A DNA stretch of 64,000 nucleotides from Cyrtodaria siliqua (GCA_037043455.1 JAWPHD010001347.1:267111-331110); one strand, 5' to 3'; shown: positions 26,455 through 36,970, counted from the first letter of the stretch. Made by a program: numbers and translations. The notes: generated by a model from the sequence alone, not told the origin.

Positions 26455-27803
26455 ACGGAATTCCGTTAGGGCCATCGCCTTTCAATGTGTTGATCTGAAA
26501 CGCGATACTCGATAGTACGATGATGAAAACGCGAAATCACGAAACTACGATAACAAAAACGCGATAACACGATGATGATAACGCGATACTACGATAACAA
26601 AAACGCGATATTACGATAGTACGATGATGATAATGCGATATACTATCGTGTTTTTACCATCGTACTGTCGCGTTTTCACCATCGTTATATCGTGATATCG
26701 CGTTTTCGTTATCGTAGTATCGTGATTTCGCAATTTCATTATCGTACTATCGCGTTATCATTATCGTACTATCGCGTTATCATCATCGTACTATCGCGTT
26801 ATCACCATCGTACTATCGTGTTATCATTATCTCACCATCGCCTTCCGGTGCGCATGTGCATGCTCAAAAATAGAAGATCTTCAAGTACAGCAGTACAAAT
26901 GGACGAGTTTTAAATTTTCAACCTTCTTAAAAACTTTAAAGATGCAGTGCCGGTATCTCGAGACCTTTATTGTGAAAAGAAAAGACCACCGTATGATGAA
27001 TACGTAATCAAAATTAACAATGCAAAAAGAATGGTCAACCAATTTCAACATATAGACGTTGTTTTTAGGCTTCCAATGTGGTACGTCAAAACATTTCTTG
27101 AATCTGAAAGAAAATATAAAAAATAAACTTGACCTCGTTACACCGGCACCGCATCTTTAACCTTCTTAAAACATTTATACCGTAAAGAGAATTACAATGA
27201 ATACTGGCCTGTGTACATATCATGCAGTTGTTTTCTTTTCCTTTGTTATCATTTAGTTGTAACTTATTATTGTATATATATATATTATTTGTTATTCTAT
27301 ATTTTGATTAAACGATTTATATTTATATATTTTACATTGAACGCACGTTAAATGGATGAATCTTAAACGATATTTGTGTCGATAATTATCCATTAAAAGG
27401 TGAAAATTGCTCTAAAATTTACTGGAGGGGAAATTCTTCTATGCGCATGCGCACCGGAAGGCGATAGTACGATGATGATAACGCGATAGTACGATGATGA
27501 TAACGCGATAGTACGATAATGAAATTGCGAAATCACGATACTACGATAACGAAAACGCGATATCACGATATTACGATGGTGAAAACGCGACAGTACGATG
27601 GTGAAAACATGATAGTATATCGCATTATCATCATCGTACTATCGTATTATCGCGTTTTCGTTATCGTAGTATCGCGTTATCATCATCGTGTTATCGCGTT
27701 TTCGTTATCGTAGTTTCGTGATTTCGCGTTTTCATCATCGTACTATCGAGTATCGCGTTTCAGATCAACACATTGAAAGGCGATGGCCCTAACGGAATTC
27801 CGT
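26455..27803. mobile_element. 1349-bp DNA transposon with long repeat-built inverted ends, 8-bp TSD
   Basis: Ends read ACGGAATTCCGTTAGGGCCA and its complement; the left and right arms are inverted copies of about 400 bp built from variants of GATAGTACGATGATGATAAC. ACTTGGCT occurs directly on both sides (26447-26454 and 27804-27811), an 8-bp target duplication. Removing the element and one copy rejoins the ORF1 frame of the host LINE. Eight-bp duplications fit hAT, P or related families, but the termini are not typical of hAT. Confidence 0.9.
26914..27126 (+). CDS. Short unexplained ORF in the core of the 26.5-27.8 kb transposon
   Basis: 70 codons without a stop, reading IFNLLKNFKDAVPVSRDLYC then EKKRPPYDEYVIKINNAKRM and on to LESERKYKK and TAA. 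MDEF and an in-frame TAA stand directly upstream, so it has no clean start. The text is less biased than the flanking repeat frames. It could be a transposase or captured-exon remnant, or chance. Not recognised. Confidence 0.3.
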   Translation: MFNLLKNFKDAVPVSRDLYCEKKRPPYDEYVIKINNAKRMVNQFQHIDVVFRLPMWYVKTFLESERKYKK

Positions 27804-27811
27804 ACTTGGCT

Positions 27812-28041
27812 TCTATAAGAAGATCCCCAGATTTTTGTGGAATGACCCTGTTGATTTTATTAGGGAATTTTGATGAGATCATAGAAGATAATCTCACTAT
27901 CGGGATAGCTTTATTAAGCTTAATGTCCCCTTTGGCCCTGAAATAAAACCTATTCTGCCAATTGTTATGGGTAATGTGGTGGTTGTCGTGGACGGAGGCC
28001 GCGCTCCCAACCTCTGTAGAAAAATGCATAAAAGTAGACAT
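27812..28041 (-). pseudogene. LINE ORF1 N-terminal part
   Basis: Starts MSTFMHFSTEVGSAASVHDN and continues NHHITHNNWQNRFYFRAKGD through INRVIPQKSGDLLIEAK, then is cut by the transposon whose target copy starts at 27804. The frame resumes beyond the insertion at 26446 as SSEAKSLIF, in register across one copy of the 8-bp duplication. Confidence 0.75.
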
Positions 28042-28570
28042 TTTAACTTAGAATATTCTATTCTAACACTATATAAACACTATATTTAAGAAGGTATATA
28101 ATTAAGAAATAAGATGTCAACGTGACAATTTTCTGACAAATATCCTACATAATGGTGACGTACTATTACGTCTACAGTACAGTGCAGTACGTGCTTGACG
28201 TAAGTATGTGCATGACTTTGTCTACAAAGAACAAAAAATGTTTAAAAATAATTTAAGGATAAAAAGGTAGGCGAATAATTATTATTTCATATAACTATTG
28301 TTTCAGGTGAATTTTATTATTCATAAGTGTAATTGGCACAGTAGGTTGTTAAATACAATCTGAACAAAAAACAAGGTCAGCTCTTAGCCAGCTTTCTTAG
28401 TCTTTTTGTCATATTGTATTTTCAATGAAATTGGACTGCTTTCAAGTGAAAAGCACCGCATGACAACCTTTTTTTTTAATAAGAGAAAGATCTACTGTAC
28501 TGTACAGTACAGTAATAACAAAACAAACTAGATCTAGTAAAACGTCTAGTCTAGATATAGTGTAACTTAC
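28042..28570. other. No gene seen; short palindrome
   Basis: Upstream of the LINE ORF1. Contains the perfect 22-bp palindrome made of TACTGTACTGT and its complement at 28494-28515. Confidence 0.55.
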
Positions 28571-28635
28571 AAATTGACGCAGTCACTTTTATTTAAACAT
28601 AATCAAGCATTAAATCGTTGATTTTGTTGTTGTTT
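28571..28635 (+). repeat. Left copy of about 60-bp direct repeat flanking LINE
   Basis: Contains TTTTATTTAAACATAATCAA and GTTGATTTTGTTG. A near copy in the same orientation lies at 36591-36652, on the other side of the LINE. It may be a long target duplication or an unrelated dispersed repeat. Confidence 0.6.
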
Positions 28636-28767
28636 AACAGTGGCAAGCGTCGTTTTAAGTAAACAGACTACAGTAGAGAGATTAAATAATGTGTGCAATA
28701 CTCATATTTATTGTTGTTGTATATTCATTTGCCAATATAACACTGGCTCAGGTCACTATATGCTTCT

Positions 28768-29166
28768 TCAATTACAATTGCTTTTACTTTGTACTAACAA
28801 TTTTGTGAGTTGATGTTGAGCAAGTTTAAATAATTCATTATGGACAATGAGTCTTCCAGAATTTCTTAGGAATACAACACATGCCATTCTAATCTCCATG
28901 TTTGTTGCGTCTGCTGCACTCTCTATGTTTCCCGTTAGAACTTGTAAATTTATATGATATACTTCCAGACTGTCTCTTGCTATAATATGTTCAACTGTAT
29001 TTTCAAGCTGTGTTCTTACTTTAGTAAATCTGTCACAATCGTATAAATAGTGTTCAATAGTTTCTTTCACCTTACAAAATTCACATAGCTCTGACTTTTC
29101 AGGGTCTATTTTACTCATATAATGGTTCAGCTTTGTGACACCACTGATTAATTGATTAATGATCAC
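28768..29166 (-). pseudogene. LINE C-terminal Cys-rich domain
   Basis: Reads LISGVTKLNHYMSKIDPEKS, CEFCKVKETIEHYLYDCDRF and on to a stop. The CxxC...HYLYDC pattern is the tail found after RNase H in I-related LINEs. About 133 codons, open. Confidence 0.78.
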
Positions 29167-29169
29167 TGT

Positions 29170-29830
29170 TACTTCTCTTTCTTCGCCAACTATCTTCCTT
29201 TACTTTATATTTACTTTTGGATTACTCTCTTGATTTTTTTCTGATGTAGATGAATTTTCAAAAGAACGTTGCCAGTTTTTTTCTAATCCTTTTTTCATTA
29301 AGCTGATGATCTCTCTACGACCTCCTTCATAAAAGTCTTCTTTCTTGTCTATCATTTCTTTAGCTGCCTCTTTAGCCAAATGGTCTGCTAATTCATTACC
29401 TTCAATGTCTTTATGACCAGGAATCCAATGAATAAAAATGCTATTCCTTTGTCTTCTAGCAATGTTGTAATTATTTTTATGTTTAAAATGACTTCTATTT
29501 GTGTGGTTGGTATCCTGCAGTAATAGCTGGTTGACAATCTACAAATATATTTATTTGTTTGTCCATCATTTGTGGTTGATCTACCAAGTACTGCATTCCT
29601 AATTCTATTCCCATTATTTCACCGATATAATTGTTACCGTTTGAGCAGATAGCTTTCTTGATACATACCGTTTCTGAATTTAAGCCCTCCATGAAAATCG
29701 CTACACCTGCTCCTGTTGGACCTGGGTTTCCCAAAACTGATCCGTCACTGAACATGATTACGCTGTCATCTGCCAAGGTATTGAGCACTTGTCGAATATT
29801 AACTTTCTGCACAGATTTATCATTCTCCAT
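29170..29830 (-). pseudogene. LINE RNase H domain
   Basis: Shows SDGSVLGNPGPTGAGVAIF, GNNYIGEIMGIELGMQYL and FVDCQPAI, matching the Asp, Glu and Asp of an RNase HI site. A shifted continuation carries IHWIPGHKDIEGNELADHLA. One frameshift near 29500 separates the two parts. Confidence 0.82.
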
Positions 29831-29871
29831 TTCATTCCAATTACAGTTAGCTTGACTTCTTCTGCTGATTT

Positions 29872-30420
29872 TTAAGCTATCCTCTGAATATTTGAATTTT
29901 TAGCAATATTTTCTAAAGAAACTTTGCCTTTCATTTCATTGAAAGTAGACACCAACATGTTGAAGGATGTTTTCTTTCCACTCACTTTCCTGTCATCCAA
30001 GCTTTTGTCAAAATCCTGTTTCAATGGATCCACGCCATGCTTGATAAAGATTCTTGCCATTTCTTCAGCTTGTCTTAATTTGTTGTATTAATTTCATATG
30101 TAGTGGTATAGGTGGACAATTTCCCAGAACTTCTAAAGTTTCCAGACTGGTGTTTCCGATGCAACCTGTAGCTTTAAGTATTGTTGCTCTTTGTACTTTG
30201 CTGAACTCTATTGCAGCTGTATCTGTCGCTGTTACCGTAGTCGGTGCCCACTCAGACATAATCTTTTCGCCATCATTGGTAAGTTTCTCTTCTAATTCTT
30301 TAACATTATTGCCACTTGCCCAAATCATCATGTTCACTTTCTATATTTATCATTCATTATAAATTATATAAATTACACAAAATAGGAGATAGTACTGAAC
30401 CCTGAGGAATAGTATTATTA
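29872..30420 (-). pseudogene. LINE RT C-terminal half
   Basis: Begins with the RT block IPQGSVLSPILCNLYN (about 30372-30420), then frames reading MIWASGNNVKELEEKLTNDG and KVQRATILKATGCIGNTSLE, the usual thumb text of LINE RTs. Frameshifts split it into short frames. The YADD block itself is degraded. Confidence 0.75.
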
Positions 30421-30490
30421 TACCTACTTTTGACTTTACCCATTCTGACTGTATTCCATTCACACAAAGGCTGTATTGTCTCTCTGTTAA

Positions 30491-31014
30491 AGGGGTTGAT
30501 GCAGTATTTTCAAACACAGTTTATCTTAAAAGACTCTGAAAAACTTGAAAAAAGCTGAAAGAATTATCAAAATGCCATGAAAAATAAAGGTGATATGACC
30601 TATTGAAAATGTGCAAAGAACATAAATGGAGGCGGCCATCTTTGAACGATTACGTCATCGCGCCGTTTTACTATATACGGCATATTGATAAAATGTCTTT
30701 TAAAGCAAAGAAAATCACTGCAAATGAAAAATAATATTAAAATGTATACATTTTACATCTTTATGTTTATTTTTAATCAATTTGCAGTGGGTTTCTTTGC
30801 TTTATAATACATTTTGTCAATAGCCATATATGGTAAAACGGCGCGATGACGTCATCGTTCAAAGATGGCCGCCTCCATTTATGTTCTTTGCAAATTTTCA
30901 ATAGGTCATATCTCCTTTATTTTTCATGGCATTGTGATAATTCTTTCAGCTTTTTTCAAGTTTTTCAAAGCCCTTTAAAATAAACTGTTTTTTGGAAATA
31001 GTGCATCAACCCCT
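30491..31014. mobile_element. TTAA-flanked palindromic MITE
   Basis: Arms of about 240 bp are inverted copies of each other, starting AGGGGTTGATGCA and ending TGCATCAACCCCT. TTAA is present on both sides (30487-30490 and 31015-31018), as for piggyBac or Kolobok elements. It has no coding capacity. It splits the RT of the surrounding LINE between its GE-S-IAIIMDY block and IPQGSVLSPILCN block. Confidence 0.88.
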
Positions 31015-32203
31015 TTAAGTAGTTATACAGATAAATGAGTAATCTTCCCACTATCCCTATCTTGATTGCTTTGTAAAGTAGACCCGCTCTCCAAACTCGT
31101 TCAAAACACGATTCATAGTCCATTATTATTGCTATCGAGTATTCTCCCTTAATCTTGGCTTCCTGTATACGGTTTTAAAAACGTAACACTGTCTGTGTAC
31201 AAGAGAATTGTTTTTTGAATGCATCTTGTGTAATTGCCCAGTCACACCAACCACGAATGCCTGTATGAATCCACTACGGATGGGTTCGTAGTGAATCCGT
31301 AGAGTATCCTGGGTTACTCGTGGTTATTCGTAGTAGTTCGTATGTATCCGTGGACCCACCCCGAGAGTTTTGGACACTCTCTGGGTCAGCACCACGATTT
31401 TTCCATCCGTAGAGCATCCTCAGTGGGATCGCAGCGATTCGTAGTGATTCGTAGAACATTCCCGGCCTGGGGCATACCGCGAATGACCACGGCTTACTAC
31501 GACCTACCACGACCTACTACGACCTACTACGAGGACACTAGGGTTTCAGTAAGGTTATCTCACGGTTGGAGCATGGTTTAGTACGATCTGTATACGAACT
31601 TGTACGGCCTATTACGATCTAGTACGGTTTCATCGCGAATAAGGCCGAATTGACACGATTTACTACGGTTTATAACGATTTAAAAGGGTCCATTATGATC
31701 CACCAGGACTTACCAAGAACCCAGTAAGAACTACTAAGACCTATCGTTTTCAACTACGGTTCGGGGTCTCAACTGTATATATATTGGGGGTATGGGACCC
31801 TGAAATCATTTTAAGCCTGACTTCCAAGAGGGATACACCTACCAACAACAATCATGGACCAGGGTAGACTGAGGCTTCCTTGCCCCCTCCCTTGCCTCTT
31901 CCCCTTGTTGGCATGGTTTGGTGCTAGCAGTTCTAGTAGTAGAAGTAGTAGAAGTTCCAGCAGAAGTTGTGGCTAGCAGTTCTAGTACCAGTTCTAGTAG
32001 CAGAAGATCTAGCAGAAGCTGTTGTTGACAGTCTCAGCACTGGAAGTGGAATGAAATGCATGCTGAAATGCAGGCCTTTTTATTCCGCGATTGCGGACTC
32101 CGTGGGGAACCGTGACACGCTCGTGACACTCCATACTAGTCCGTACTAGTTCGTAGTTTTCCGTAGTAGTCCGTACTCGAACCGTAGTGGTTCCAGTCAT
32201 TTA

Positions 32204-34817
32204 GTTTAAACATATTTTATTCATTGTATTTACAAGTTAAGCATATATACAATAACAACAAATAAAGGATTGGAACGGAAGCGTAATGCTTATTAAGTTC
32301 CTTTCCTTACCATGTTTATATGTAACACTAGAATGGCAGATTTATTATACATTACTCAAGAAGAGAAAATAGAAACATAATATTTCTTATACAATGGAAA
32401 ATGTTATCAAGATTTAGAAGGAAAAGTACGTTTGAAAGCTAAGAAAAACGCACTCACAAACGATAATAAAATTGATATATTGAATAATAATACTACTATA
32501 TAAAAAAAAAAAGTGTAAGGGAAATATGGGCGGCGACAATGGGTAGGGGCGAACCATCCGTACTAGCAGCATCTAACTTATTCATTTACTGATGTTGATA
32601 AGTTATGTCAGTTTAAAATCGTTTGCTTTTTAATATAAAATTTTGCACATTTTCGAAGATCACTTCATTTGTTTCGTAACTGAGATTGGGGTCACCACAA
32701 AGGAGAATATTAGTTGAGATAGTACATATATTTGAAAGAGAGTTGATAAGTTCTAAGCGTATAATGTGATAGGTTGGACACGTGAAGAAGAAATGCTCAG
32801 TGTTCTCGATACTACCACAGTGACACAGAGGAGAGTCAGTTATATTTTTGATAAACAAGTGATGGTTTAATGAACTACAGTTTGTTCTGAGACGTGTGTG
32901 TAGGATTTGTGCTTTCCTGTCACCTGTGTAGTAATACTTCGGGGGACGTGTTTCATGGGTAAGATATCGTTTGAAAGAGTAGACAGATTCTAAGGATCTG
33001 GCGTCCTGCGGGAGTAAATTCCATTCACGAACAACAGAAGGTAAAAATGAATCGGAGTAATTTTGTGTTCGAGAATGAATTGTTTGAAGATTATTTGCAT
33101 TTCGTAAGCTGTATCGAGACTCGTCTCCTACTAGAGGAGGAACTAATGTAGTAAGATACGGTGGTGCCAAGTTATGATTCATTTTATAAAATAGAACAAG
33201 CTTATGTTTACGCCTTCGAGCGTCAAGCGTTTCCCAGCCTACTTCCGTGTGCAAATTATTTAAGGATACAAGTTTGGTAGCTCCTGTTACAATTCTAGCT
33301 GCTTCATTTTGGATTTTATCTAGTTCCAGTTTTTCATAAAGTGTGCAGTTATCCCAGATAACATCCGCATATTCTAACAGGGGCCTTATAAAACTAATAT
33401 ATATTATTTCTAAGGATTTACGATCCAGCTGGAATTTAAGTTTTCTCATTATATTTATTCTGGTCCATGCTTTAGCTGTCATATATTCTATGTGGTAATG
33501 CCAACTGCAGTCGTTTGAAAGCTTCACGCCCAGATGTTTATGAGTTGTAACTTCTGGTATTTGTTGATTAAGCATATTTAAAGGTGGATGTATGGGTTTG
33601 TTTCTTTTACGAGATATCAATAATGATTCAGTCTTTGTAGGGTTAAAAGTGACAAGCCATTTATTCGCCCAGTCAGTTATTTTTACTATATCGGAATTTA
33701 GGATATCGGCTGCGGTATTTACATGGTCAACAATAATATATAGACTTGTGTCATCAGCGAACAGACGAATGTTGGAATCTATATCCGTAACAATGTCATT
33801 GATATATATTAAAAATAGAAGAGGCCCTAATATAGAGCCTTGTGGTACCCCTGCGTTTATAGAAATCCACTCTGATTTAGCACCAGGAACTATAACGCAT
33901 TGGCGTCTATTTTCTAGATAATTGGAAAACCAGTTTATAAGTGCATCCGACATACCAGCAGACTTAAGTTTCGCTAAAAGAGCTTTGTGCCATACGCGAT
34001 CGAAAGCTTTGCTTATATCAAAGAAGATAACTCTTACTTCTTTACCTACATCCAGTGCTTGACAGAAAGTATTATAAAGATAAGTAAGTTGATTTACGGT
34101 CGAATCGCCCGGCATGAAGCCAGACTGCAGAGCCGATAGAAAACTATTGACGCGAAGAGAATTAAATACATGTTTAAAGACTAATCTTTCCAAAACTTTG
34201 TAAATGTTACTTAAAAGAGAGATAGGACGGTAGTTATTAACAGATGATGGATCACCGTTCTTAAAAGCGGCACAAACAAAAGCTTCCTTCCAAATATTCG
34301 GGACTTTTACATCAGCTAGAGATTTATTAAACAAATTACAAAGAGGAATTGATAGCTCACTGGAAAGTTCCCGAAGGATACGGTTGCTAACTTCATCTGG
34401 ACCAGTTGCTTTACCAATTGGGAGACACTTTAAGACGGACTGAACTTCATCTGGGGTAAGTACCATTAAATGCATGCTAACGTTACTAGGGGGCATGAAG
34501 GGAACTTCGACGTTATTGCCATTTAAAATTGTCTGTTTTTTAAAAAAATCATTAAGTAAATTGGCCTTTTCTGTTTCATCTGACACGACCTGATCGTTGT
34601 ATAAAAGAGATGGAATGGAGGGTTTGTTATTGGAAGAAATAAAGGTTTTGAGTGTTTTCCACCAGTCCCTTGAGGAAATATCAGGGGATTTAAGTTTACG
34701 GGAGAGACTATCGAAGTAAATTAGTTTTGATTCACGTATTAATGTTATAACTTCATTTCTAATTTGTCTAAAGTTATCCCAGTGGTGTTGAAGTGTTGAT
34801 AGTTTGGCCTTTTTATA
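32204..34817 (-). mobile_element. Young 5'-truncated non-LTR retrotransposon with target-site duplication
   Basis: The insert is bracketed by the 12-bp direct repeat TCCAGTCATTTA at 32192-32203 and 34818-34829, as expected of target-primed reverse transcription. It lacks the endonuclease region, so it is 5' truncated, but has a full RT-to-C-terminus frame and about 400 bp of 3' untranslated sequence. The 3' end reads ATAAAATATGTTTAAAC without a long poly-A. It sits inside a 3.8-kb inverted-repeat transposon. Confidence 0.92.
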
Positions 34818-34826
34818 TCCAGTCAT
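32613..34826 (-). CDS. Reverse transcriptase ORF (737 aa) of Jockey/CR1-like LINE
   Basis: Uninterrupted frame of 737 codons. RT blocks in order: KATGPD (about 139-144), YRPISLLSNIYK (199-210), FFDISKAFDRVWH (268-280), GVPQGSILGPLL (326-337) and the catalytic LFADDTSLY (355-363). A thumb region follows, and a Cys/His-rich C-terminal segment CHCGSIENTEHFFFTC. There is no RNase H and, because of truncation, no endonuclease. The ATG and next two codons lie in the target-site duplication (34818-34829), so the start is host-derived and fortuitous; natural ORF2 would begin further upstream. The lack of stops implies recent insertion. Confidence 0.93.
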   Translation of the reverse strand: MTGYKKAKLSTLQHHWDNFRQIRNEVITLIRESKLIYFDSLSRKLKSPDISSRDWWKTLKTFISSNNKPSIPSLLYNDQVVSDETEKANLLNDFFKKQTILNGNNVEVPFMPPSNVSMHLMVLTPDEVQSVLKCLPIGKATGPDEVSNRILRELSSELSIPLCNLFNKSLADVKVPNIWKEAFVCAAFKNGDPSSVNNYRPISLLSNIYKVLERLVFKHVFNSLRVNSFLSALQSGFMPGDSTVNQLTYLYNTFCQALDVGKEVRVIFFDISKAFDRVWHKALLAKLKSAGMSDALINWFSNYLENRRQCVIVPGAKSEWISINAGVPQGSILGPLLFLIYINDIVTDIDSNIRLFADDTSLYIIVDHVNTAADILNSDIVKITDWANKWLVTFNPTKTESLLISRKRNKPIHPPLNMLNQQIPEVTTHKHLGVKLSNDCSWHYHIEYMTAKAWTRINIMRKLKFQLDRKSLEIIYISFIRPLLEYADVIWDNCTLYEKLELDKIQNEAARIVTGATKLVSLNNLHTEVGWETLDARRRKHKLVLFYKMNHNLAPPYLTTLVPPLVGDESRYSLRNANNLQTIHSRTQNYSDSFLPSVVREWNLLPQDARSLESVYSFKRYLTHETRPPKYYYTGDRKAQILHTRLRTNCSSLNHHLFIKNITDSPLCHCGSIENTEHFFFTCPTYHIIRLELINSLSNICTISTNILLCGDPNLSYETNEVIFENVQNFILKSKRF

Positions 34827-35153
34827 TTACACATGTCAACCGCGGTGTTTCATGTGCCAACCTTGCTGCTCCTTACTGTTACCGTACTCAACCGTACTCA
34901 AACCGTAATGTATTCGTAGTAGTTCGTAGTATTTTTTGAGGAATGCCAATCCGCGGGGCATCCGTGGGGGGACAACTGTAGTGGGTAGTGGGTTCGGGGA
35001 GACATTCGTGGTTGGTGTGACTGGGCCATAATTGCAAAACCTCCAAACACTTCAAGCCTCCAGGTAAGACGAGGTACTATAATTCTCTGGAAAATCTCCC
35101 CAATTACACTTTCAAGTGTGATGGGCCTTTAATGTCTGACCATATTGTAATTT

Positions 35154-35492
35154 TCAGGTTTGGGTAGCAGCACTCTGGGGTCTTTTTGGAATTCCAAACA
35201 TAGTGTTTGGTATGATAAGAGAAGACTTTGTTGAAGTTTTTTTCCCACATTTTTTCAACATAACTGTTAAGAGTTTTTTCTCAGGACTTGGTGCCGAACC
35301 TTCATCAGTTAATTTCATGACTGTCTCTACATCTACCAAATAAATGTCATCATGTTTCATAATGTTGCTCCCTTCTACTATCTTTTGTTTAGTTTCTTTC
35401 ACTTTGCTTTCCACCAACTTTTCTATCTCTACGTACCAATCTGTGCAATCTTCTTTTACCTTCAAGTTTTCTTTACCATATGTTTTCTTCAT
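35154..35492 (-). pseudogene. LINE region between endonuclease and RT
   Basis: A 113-codon frame, lysine rich, ending in NTMFGIPKRPQSAATQT. It has no domain I can name; position between endonuclease and RT of the same element gives the assignment. Confidence 0.55.
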
Positions 35493-35690
35493 CTCTTCTA
35501 TGATTTCAAGGTCAGTTACTGCGAACGTTTCATCTTCCCTTCTTACAGGCTGAATGACTGACTTTGTTTTTTCATTTCTAGTTTTGTTAATAACTTTCCA
35601 AAGTTGTTGTGTTTTTTAGGATCCAGCCTTTCAACCATATTTTTAAGGTTGTCTTCTTTAGCATCTTTTCACTTTGTTTGAACTTGTTCA

Positions 35691-36280
35691 TTATACTGCA
35701 GTAATCTTTATAATTTGTGTGCTCACTGCTTTTATTAACTTCCGTTTTGCTCGTTTAACTTCTTTTGATAATGTATTAAGTTCCTCATTCCAGCATCCTT
35801 TGCTATGTGCACATATCTGTTTCTTTTGAACAACTTCATGTGCTAGCTCCAATATGTTTTCACAAAGAGAGTCATACAACCTATTAACATCTTTCACTGT
35901 ACTCATATTTTCAATCCAAATTGTGAATACTTCGTTGCATTTAGCCTCCCATAGTTTCCAATTAACATTTTTGAAATCCCACCTTTCCCTTGTTTCCATT
36001 ACTTTCTCTTTTCCCACATCAAAAGAAATCATCGTATGATCGGTATTTGAGAACACTTCTTCTTCGCTAACTTTCCACCTTTGAACATTGCTTTCTATAC
36101 TACGCCTAACAATGGACAAATCAATTATCATGTCTTTTCTTGTAGGTGTAGAGTTAAAATGACTAAATTTTTATTCACCAGAAATTCGTGTAAATTTTTT
36201 CCCAAGTTGTTTTCTTTCTTTGCGTACCAGGCTGTGTGACTTGCGTTAAAATCTCCAGTAAAAATCACTTATCATTTTAT
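35691..36280 (-). pseudogene. LINE endonuclease remnant (apurinic-type)
   Basis: Contains FTGDFNASHTAWY (GDFNA, H) at the upstream end and VSEEEVFSNTDHTMISFDV, the counterpart of the SDH catalytic block, after a shift. Part of the LINE at 28.6-36.6 kb. Catalytic Asp is replaced around the SDH block (NTDH), consistent with decay or divergence. Confidence 0.72.
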
Positions 36281-36590
36281 CCTTTTGAATAATAGTATCC
36301 AACTGCTTTGTAAATTCTTTCACACTACTCTTGTCCTATTGTACTCATACTGTTATGCCTTACTGAGTACATCAGTGGGGTTTTCTAAACTCAATTCAAA
36401 ATCAAAACATCTGCTCAAGTGCTTCTACATCAAATTTGATACATATTTTGGGTTGTTTTTACATTTGTTGGTGTTTCTAAATGAATCATTTTAACTTTTA
36501 CTTTTACTGCAATCAAAGACTGGTTATAGTTTTGCACTTCACTAAGGCCAACCAGGCTATTATATTTTATCTTTATTTTTTAAATAATAA

Positions 36591-36652
36591 ATATTGACGC
36601 ATTCCCTTTTATTTAAACGTAATCAAGCATTAAAGCATTGATTTTGTTGCTT
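36591..36652 (+). repeat. Right copy of about 60-bp direct repeat flanking LINE
   Basis: Contains TTTTATTTAAACGTAATCAA and ATTGATTTTGTTG, about 90% identical to 28571-28635. Confidence 0.6.
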
Positions 36653-36794
36653 TTGAAAAAATTAGATGGTAAAAAATAAATAAAATAAATATGTTGAATT
36701 GAATGGACTGAGTCTGTGAAAACACTGAATAGAAAAGAAGAGAAGAGAATCGAAAACAAACTATCCTAATCTACATGTATGTTACATTCAATGC

Positions 36795-36930
36795 ATAAGA
36801 CCTCGCTTCGCTCCGTAAAATTAGCTGTATAACGTCGCTTCGCTCGATGTAATCTCGGTGTAATTAGCTTTATTTTCCTGCGAATAACACCTCGCTTCGC
36901 TCGGCGTTCATGTGAGGTTATAACGATGTG
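36795..36930. repeat. CCTCGCTTCGCTC inverted motifs
   Basis: CCTCGCTTCGCTC, CGTCGCTTCGCTCG and CTCGCTTCGCTCGG follow each other within 120 bp; a similar GCGAGCTTACGCTCGC sits at 38522. Likely centres of fold-back repeats. Confidence 0.5.
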
Positions 36931-36970
36931 CTAGAAATACGATTCACCGTGCACCGTTTCCCACAATGCA

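Larger units (their letters stand above)
18250..28041 (-). mobile_element. Decayed I-type LINE (ORF1, endonuclease, RT, RNase H) with later insertions
   Basis: All parts lie in 5'-to-3' order on the - strand: ORF1 start (28041), ORF1 zinc knuckles (25.6-26.4 kb), a Pro-rich ORF1 tail (21.7-22.85 kb), endonuclease (20.86-21.74 kb), RT (19.4-20.7 kb), RNase H (18.5-19.1 kb) and a Cys-rich tail to about 18250. A 1349-bp transposon at 26455-27803 splits ORF1. About 2.6 kb of other DNA at 22.86-25.5 kb also separates ORF1 parts; this could be an insertion, or the two halves could belong to two copies. Stops and shifts are frequent. Confidence 0.8.
31237..35023. mobile_element. Inverted-repeat DNA transposon hosting the LINE at 32204-34817
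   Basis: Ends are a perfect inverted repeat: left CCCAGTCACACCAACCACGA and its complement at the right end, about 23 bp. Without the nested LINE it is about 1.16 kb and non-coding, made of degenerate CGTAGT/TACGACC-rich motifs. Flanks TGTAATTG (left) and CATAATTG (right) suggest an 8-9 bp target duplication that has drifted. It interrupts the RT region of the LINE at 28.6-36.6 kb. Confidence 0.8.
28640..36590 (-). mobile_element. Decayed RNase H-bearing LINE, interrupted by two transposons
   Basis: Read 5' to 3' on the - strand: endonuclease (FTGDFNASHTAWY near 36250, then FSNTDHTMI), pre-RT region (35.1-35.6 kb), RT split by insertions (GEYSIAIIMDYESCFERVW near 31.1 kb; IPQGSVLSPILCNLYN near 30.4 kb), RNase H (FSDGSVLGNPGPTGAG) and a C-terminal Cys-rich tail. 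Frameshifts and stops are frequent. Insertions at 30491-31014 and 31237-35023 divide it. About 60-bp direct repeats lie just outside both ends. Confidence 0.82.
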
